Shown in pieces: positions 14,854-15,505 of a stretch of DNA of 15,505 nt. Within the stretch, counting starts at the first letter, position 1. Each line of letters begins with the position of its first letter. The notes under the pieces were generated by a model that saw only the letters and a list, made by a program, of their open reading frames with translations, made no database searches and was not told the origin of the DNA. The DNA comes from an uncultured Synergistales bacterium (lineage in GTDB: Bacteria > Synergistota > Synergistia > Synergistales > Aminobacteriaceae): the NCBI GenBank assembly GCA_937957815.1, contig CALFXN010000636.1:1-15505 (forward strand), written 5' to 3'. The translations under genes were made by a program, and so were the position numbers.

Positions 14854-15505
14854 CGCGGGCGAATCCGTTCGATATGGACCACACGGAACTTTCCTGGTGT
14901 CCCGGATGCGGTGACTACGCCGTTCTCGACGCCCTCAAAAAGGCGCTTCTCGATCTCGGTCTCTCTCCCGGTCAGGTGGTTCTCGTCTCCGGCATAGGAC
15001 AGGCCGCGAAGATGCCGCATTATCTCCGTTCGAACTTCTTCAACGGGCTTCACGGTCGGGCGCTCTGCGCGGCCACCGGAATCCGGGCGGCGAACCCCGA
15101 GCTGACGGTGATTGCCGTCGGCGGCGACGGCGATATGTACGGAGAGGGAGGAAATCACTTTACGCACACGTTGCGGCGGAATCCCGACCTGACGGTGCTC
15201 GTGTGCAACAACATGGTGTACGGCCTGACGAAGGGACAGGCGTCACCGACGAGCCCGCGGGGATTCGTGACTCCCATGCAGCGCAGGGGGGTCCGCGCAG
15301 AGCCGTTCAATCCGCTCGCCGCCGCGCTGGTCCAGGGAGCGACGTTCGTCGCGCGGGCGTTCGCGGGCAATATCGATCACATGGCGGGCGTGATCGGAAG
15401 GGCCATTCTCCACAAGGGCGTGTCACTGGTCGATATCTTTCAGCCCTGCGTCACGTTCAACAAAATAAACACATACGCATGGTTCCGCGAGAACACCTAT
15501 TTTCT
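14850..15505 (+). CDS. 2-oxoacid:acceptor oxidoreductase, beta subunit (3' end outside window)
   Basis: The first 218 residues of the thiamine-diphosphate-binding beta subunit are present, and the frame is open at the window end. The motif WCPGCGD at 16-22 carries C17 and C20 of the expected iron-sulfur site. SGIGQAAK at 47-54 follows, then the diphosphate-binding [14 protein letters not shown] at 91-104 and [16 protein letters not shown] at 120-135. FQPCVTFN at 197-204 holds C200. In characterised archaeal homologues a fourth cysteine lies 31 residues after the second, but here that position is Q51. The protein is otherwise a normal family member, so this probably marks a subfamily rather than a dead enzyme. 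ATG 14850 is fixed by the strong SD and the overlap with alpha. A delta (ferredoxin-type) subunit, if any, is not visible. Confidence 0.92.
   Translation, partial: MTRANPFDMDHTELSWCPGCGDYAVLDALKKALLDLGLSPGQVVLVSGIGQAAKMPHYLRSNFFNGLHGRALCAATGIRAANPELTVIAVGGDGDMYGEGGNHFTHTLRRNPDLTVLVCNNMVYGLTKGQASPTSPRGFVTPMQRRGVRAEPFNPLAAALVQGATFVARAFAGNIDHMAGVIGRAILHKGVSLVDIFQPCVTFNKINTYAWFRENTYF

Noticed and set aside
1..15505. A new defence, CRISPR, toxin-antitoxin or biosynthetic system
   Set aside because: Every gene except the 153-residue protein and the 58-residue zinc ribbon belongs to a known housekeeping or envelope family. There are no repeats, nucleases or toxin-like pairs.

Overview
The window reads as an ordinary, gene-dense chromosomal segment of a high-GC (roughly 60% by eye), anaerobic bacterium with an outer membrane. 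The best guess is a member of the Synergistota. Three things point there: a csaB/DUF5693 pair (S-layer-homology anchoring), an ftsE-ftsX-M23-ctp-yibQ cluster of the kind seen in diderm cell-envelope loci, and a two-subunit 2-oxoacid:acceptor oxidoreductase typical of amino-acid-fermenting anaerobes. The assignment rests on gene content recognised from memory, not on a search. I see no mobile element, CRISPR array, phage gene or defence system.

Region 1 (1-10317, + strand) is one very tight run of eleven genes. In order they are: the end of a DUF5693 membrane protein; csaB (cell-wall polysaccharide pyruvyl transferase); the N- and C-terminal halves of a split transketolase; ftsE and ftsX; a secreted coiled-coil M23 peptidase; a C-terminal processing protease; a divergent polysaccharide deacetylase (YibQ-like); purA; and a GNAT acetyltransferase with no normal start codon. 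Five junctions are 4-bp stop/start overlaps (ATGA or GTGA), ftsE/ftsX overlap by 14 bp, and the other gaps are under 20 bp. Translational coupling in a single long operon is therefore likely. The unifying theme is the cell envelope: S-layer anchoring, then FtsEX-controlled peptidoglycan splitting, then its proteolytic control. Transketolase and purine synthesis are carried along.

Region 2 (10318-10614) holds a tRNA-Val(CAC) on the minus strand with its own promoter and intrinsic terminator. A second promoter points divergently from it on the plus strand.

Region 3 (10563-12806) is a two-gene unit: an unrecognised 153-residue protein followed by a CstA-family transporter with distinctly C-ending codon use. 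It ends in a perfect 20-bp inverted-repeat terminator that also serves the convergent gene.

Region 4 (12816-13053, - strand) is a 58-residue zinc-ribbon protein with its own extended -10 promoter and a strong ribosome binding site.

Region 5 (13138-15505, + strand) encodes a gamma-alpha fused subunit and the first 218 residues of the beta subunit of a thiamine-diphosphate 2-oxoacid:acceptor oxidoreductase. The beta subunit lacks one of the four cysteines expected to bind its iron-sulfur cluster. That is the most interesting molecular oddity I found. I did not find a convincing undescribed multi-gene system. The best candidates for novelty are the CstA-linked unknown protein and the cluster-ligand substitution.
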